Below, one piece after another: positions 13,600-14,738 of a DNA stretch of 14,738 bases. Within the stretch, counting starts at the first letter, position 1. The number at the start of each line of letters is the position of its first letter. This DNA comes from an uncultured Burkholderiales bacterium (GTDB taxonomy: Bacteria; Pseudomonadota; Gammaproteobacteria; Burkholderiales; Burkholderiaceae_D). The notes beneath the pieces are model-generated. The model searched no databases, had not been told where the DNA came from, and was given only the letters and a program-made list of their open reading frames with translations. The DNA lies in NCBI GenBank assembly GCA_937872165.1, contig CALMOR010000108.1, positions 36,571 to 51,308 on the forward strand, in the 5' to 3' direction. A program made the position numbers and the translations under genes.

Positions 13600-14738
13600 C
13601 GAAGCCGACGCCCATCGTCGTCGGCCTGTCGGGCGGCGTCGACTCGGCGGTCGCCGCGTGGCTGCTGAAGCAGCAGGGACACGACGTCGTCGGCCTGTTC
13701 ATGAAGAACTGGGAGGACGACGACGACGACGAGTACTGCTCGACGCGCGAGGACCTGATCGACGCGACGGCGGTCGCCGACGTGATCGGCATCGACCTCG
13801 AGGCGGTCAACTTCGCGGCCGAGTACAAGGACCGGGTGTTCGCGACCTTCCTCGCCGAGTACGAGGCCGGCCGCACGCCGAACCCCGACGTGCTGTGCAA
13901 TGCCGAGATCAAGTTCAAGGCCTTCCTCGATCACGCGATGCGGCTGGGCGCCGGGCACATCGCGACCGGCCATTACGCGCGACTCGCCGACGGTGCGGAC
14001 GGCCTCGTGCGGTTGCTGAAGGCGAAGGACGCGAGCAAGGACCAGAGCTACTTCCTGCATCGGCTGACGCAGGCCCAGCTCGCGAAGGCCTTGTTTCCGC
14101 TCGGCGAGATGCACAAGACCGAGGTCCGTCTGCTCGCCGATCGGATCGGGCTGCCCAACGCGCGAAAGAAGGACTCGACCGGCATCTGCTTCATCGGCGA
14201 GCGGCCGTTCCGCAGCTTCCTCAGCCGCTACCTGCCCACGAAGCCCGGCCCGATCCGCACGCCCGACGGCAGCGTCGACGGACGCGTGATCGGCACCCAC
14301 GTCGGCCTCGCCTTCTACACGCTCGGGCAACGCAAGGGCATCGGCATCGGCGGCGTGAAGAGCGCGACGGTCGACGAGGGCGCGTGGTTCGTCGCGCGGA
14401 AGGACATGGCGACCGACACGCTGTGGGTCGTGCGCGGCCACGATCATCCGTGGCTGCTCGCGGAGCGCGTCGAGGCGGCGCAACCGAGCTGGATCGCCGG
14501 GCACCCGCCCGCGACGACGCGGCTGTCGGCCAAGACGCGCTACCGCCAGGCCGACGAGGCCTGTCGTCTCGTGGTCGGCGACGACGGTTTCACGCTGCGC
14601 TTCGACCAGCCGCAACGCGCGGTCACGCCGGGCCAGTCGGCGGTGCTGTACGACGGCGACGCGTGTCTGGGGGGCGGTATCATCGCGAGCGCCTCGACGA
14701 TCGTCGGAACGAGGGCCGAAGCGATCGAGGTCTACGGC
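13596..14738 (+). CDS. mnmA: tRNA-specific 2-thiouridylase MnmA (3' end outside window)
   Basis: 381 residues are present with no stop, so the gene runs off the window, probably by only a few codons since the family is about 360-390 residues. MnmA adds the 2-thio group to wobble uridine U34 of tRNA-Lys, Glu and Gln, taking sulfur from the Tus relay/IscS. The PP-loop is SGGVDS (12-17). FMKNWEDDDDDEYC follows (35-48), with a longer Asp run than many homologues. The catalytic cysteines are Cys101 (NPDVLCN) and Cys198 (STGICFIGER), matching E. coli Cys102 and Cys199. TGHYAR (124-129), KDQSYFLH and YTLGQRKG are also present. It starts by ATGA overlap with the Nudix gene. Confidence 0.97.
   Translation, partial: MTKPTPIVVGLSGGVDSAVAAWLLKQQGHDVVGLFMKNWEDDDDDEYCSTREDLIDATAVADVIGIDLEAVNFAAEYKDRVFATFLAEYEAGRTPNPDVLCNAEIKFKAFLDHAMRLGAGHIATGHYARLADGADGLVRLLKAKDASKDQSYFLHRLTQAQLAKALFPLGEMHKTEVRLLADRIGLPNARKKDSTGICFIGERPFRSFLSRYLPTKPGPIRTPDGSVDGRVIGTHVGLAFYTLGQRKGIGIGGVKSATVDEGAWFVARKDMATDTLWVVRGHDHPWLLAERVEAAQPSWIAGHPPATTRLSAKTRYRQADEACRLVVGDDGFTLRFDQPQRAVTPGQSAVLYDGDACLGGGIIASASTIVGTRAEAIEVYG

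Overview
The window is GC-rich DNA, probably from a betaproteobacterium or related gammaproteobacterium. The clues are a PEP-CTERM exosortase-substrate gene, a three-subunit proton-translocating transhydrogenase operon, and a nudJ-mnmA pair. This placement is inferred from gene content, without any search.

Layout. (1) 1-534: shattered remains of a FUSC-type membrane transporter gene on the + strand. (2) 535-3308, minus strand: an exported alpha/beta hydrolase (Abhydrolase_10-like) followed 29 bp later by a PEP-CTERM protein, probably one operon. (3) 3534-3998, plus: a small exported single-domain cupin, divergent from the hydrolase. (4) 4166-5390, minus: a visibly less GC-rich island with three small unrecognised genes. 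The first and third look secreted. Starts or stops overlap as ATGA, and reading frames are broken in at least two places. (5) 5914-8293, plus: a tightly coupled three-gene operon (DUF6622-like membrane protein, LytS/YehU-type histidine kinase, LytTR response regulator) with ATGA overlaps at both junctions. (6) About 8300-9350: roughly 1 kb of tandem repeats with a 14-bp period and no convincing gene. The consensus drifts along the array but the period largely persists. This is the most unusual object in the window. (7) 9364-9861, minus: a C-terminal fragment of a UvrD-like helicase, ending against pntB. (8) 9863-12901, minus: pntA (alpha-1), pntA2 (alpha-2) and pntB, with a perfect REP/dRS3-like hairpin just before pntB. 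(9) 13084-14738, plus: a Nudix hydrolase overlapping mnmA by ATGA. mnmA runs off the end of the window.

How the parts work together. The transhydrogenase uses the proton gradient to make NADPH. The Nudix-MnmA pair belongs to nucleotide clean-up and tRNA wobble-uridine thiolation. The LytS/LytTR pair with its small membrane protein is a sensory operon of unknown input. The hydrolase, PEP-CTERM protein and cupin all carry export signals. The broken reading frames are confined to poorly conserved genes (FUSC, the island, the helicase fragment), while long conserved genes are intact. That favours real gene decay over general sequencing error.
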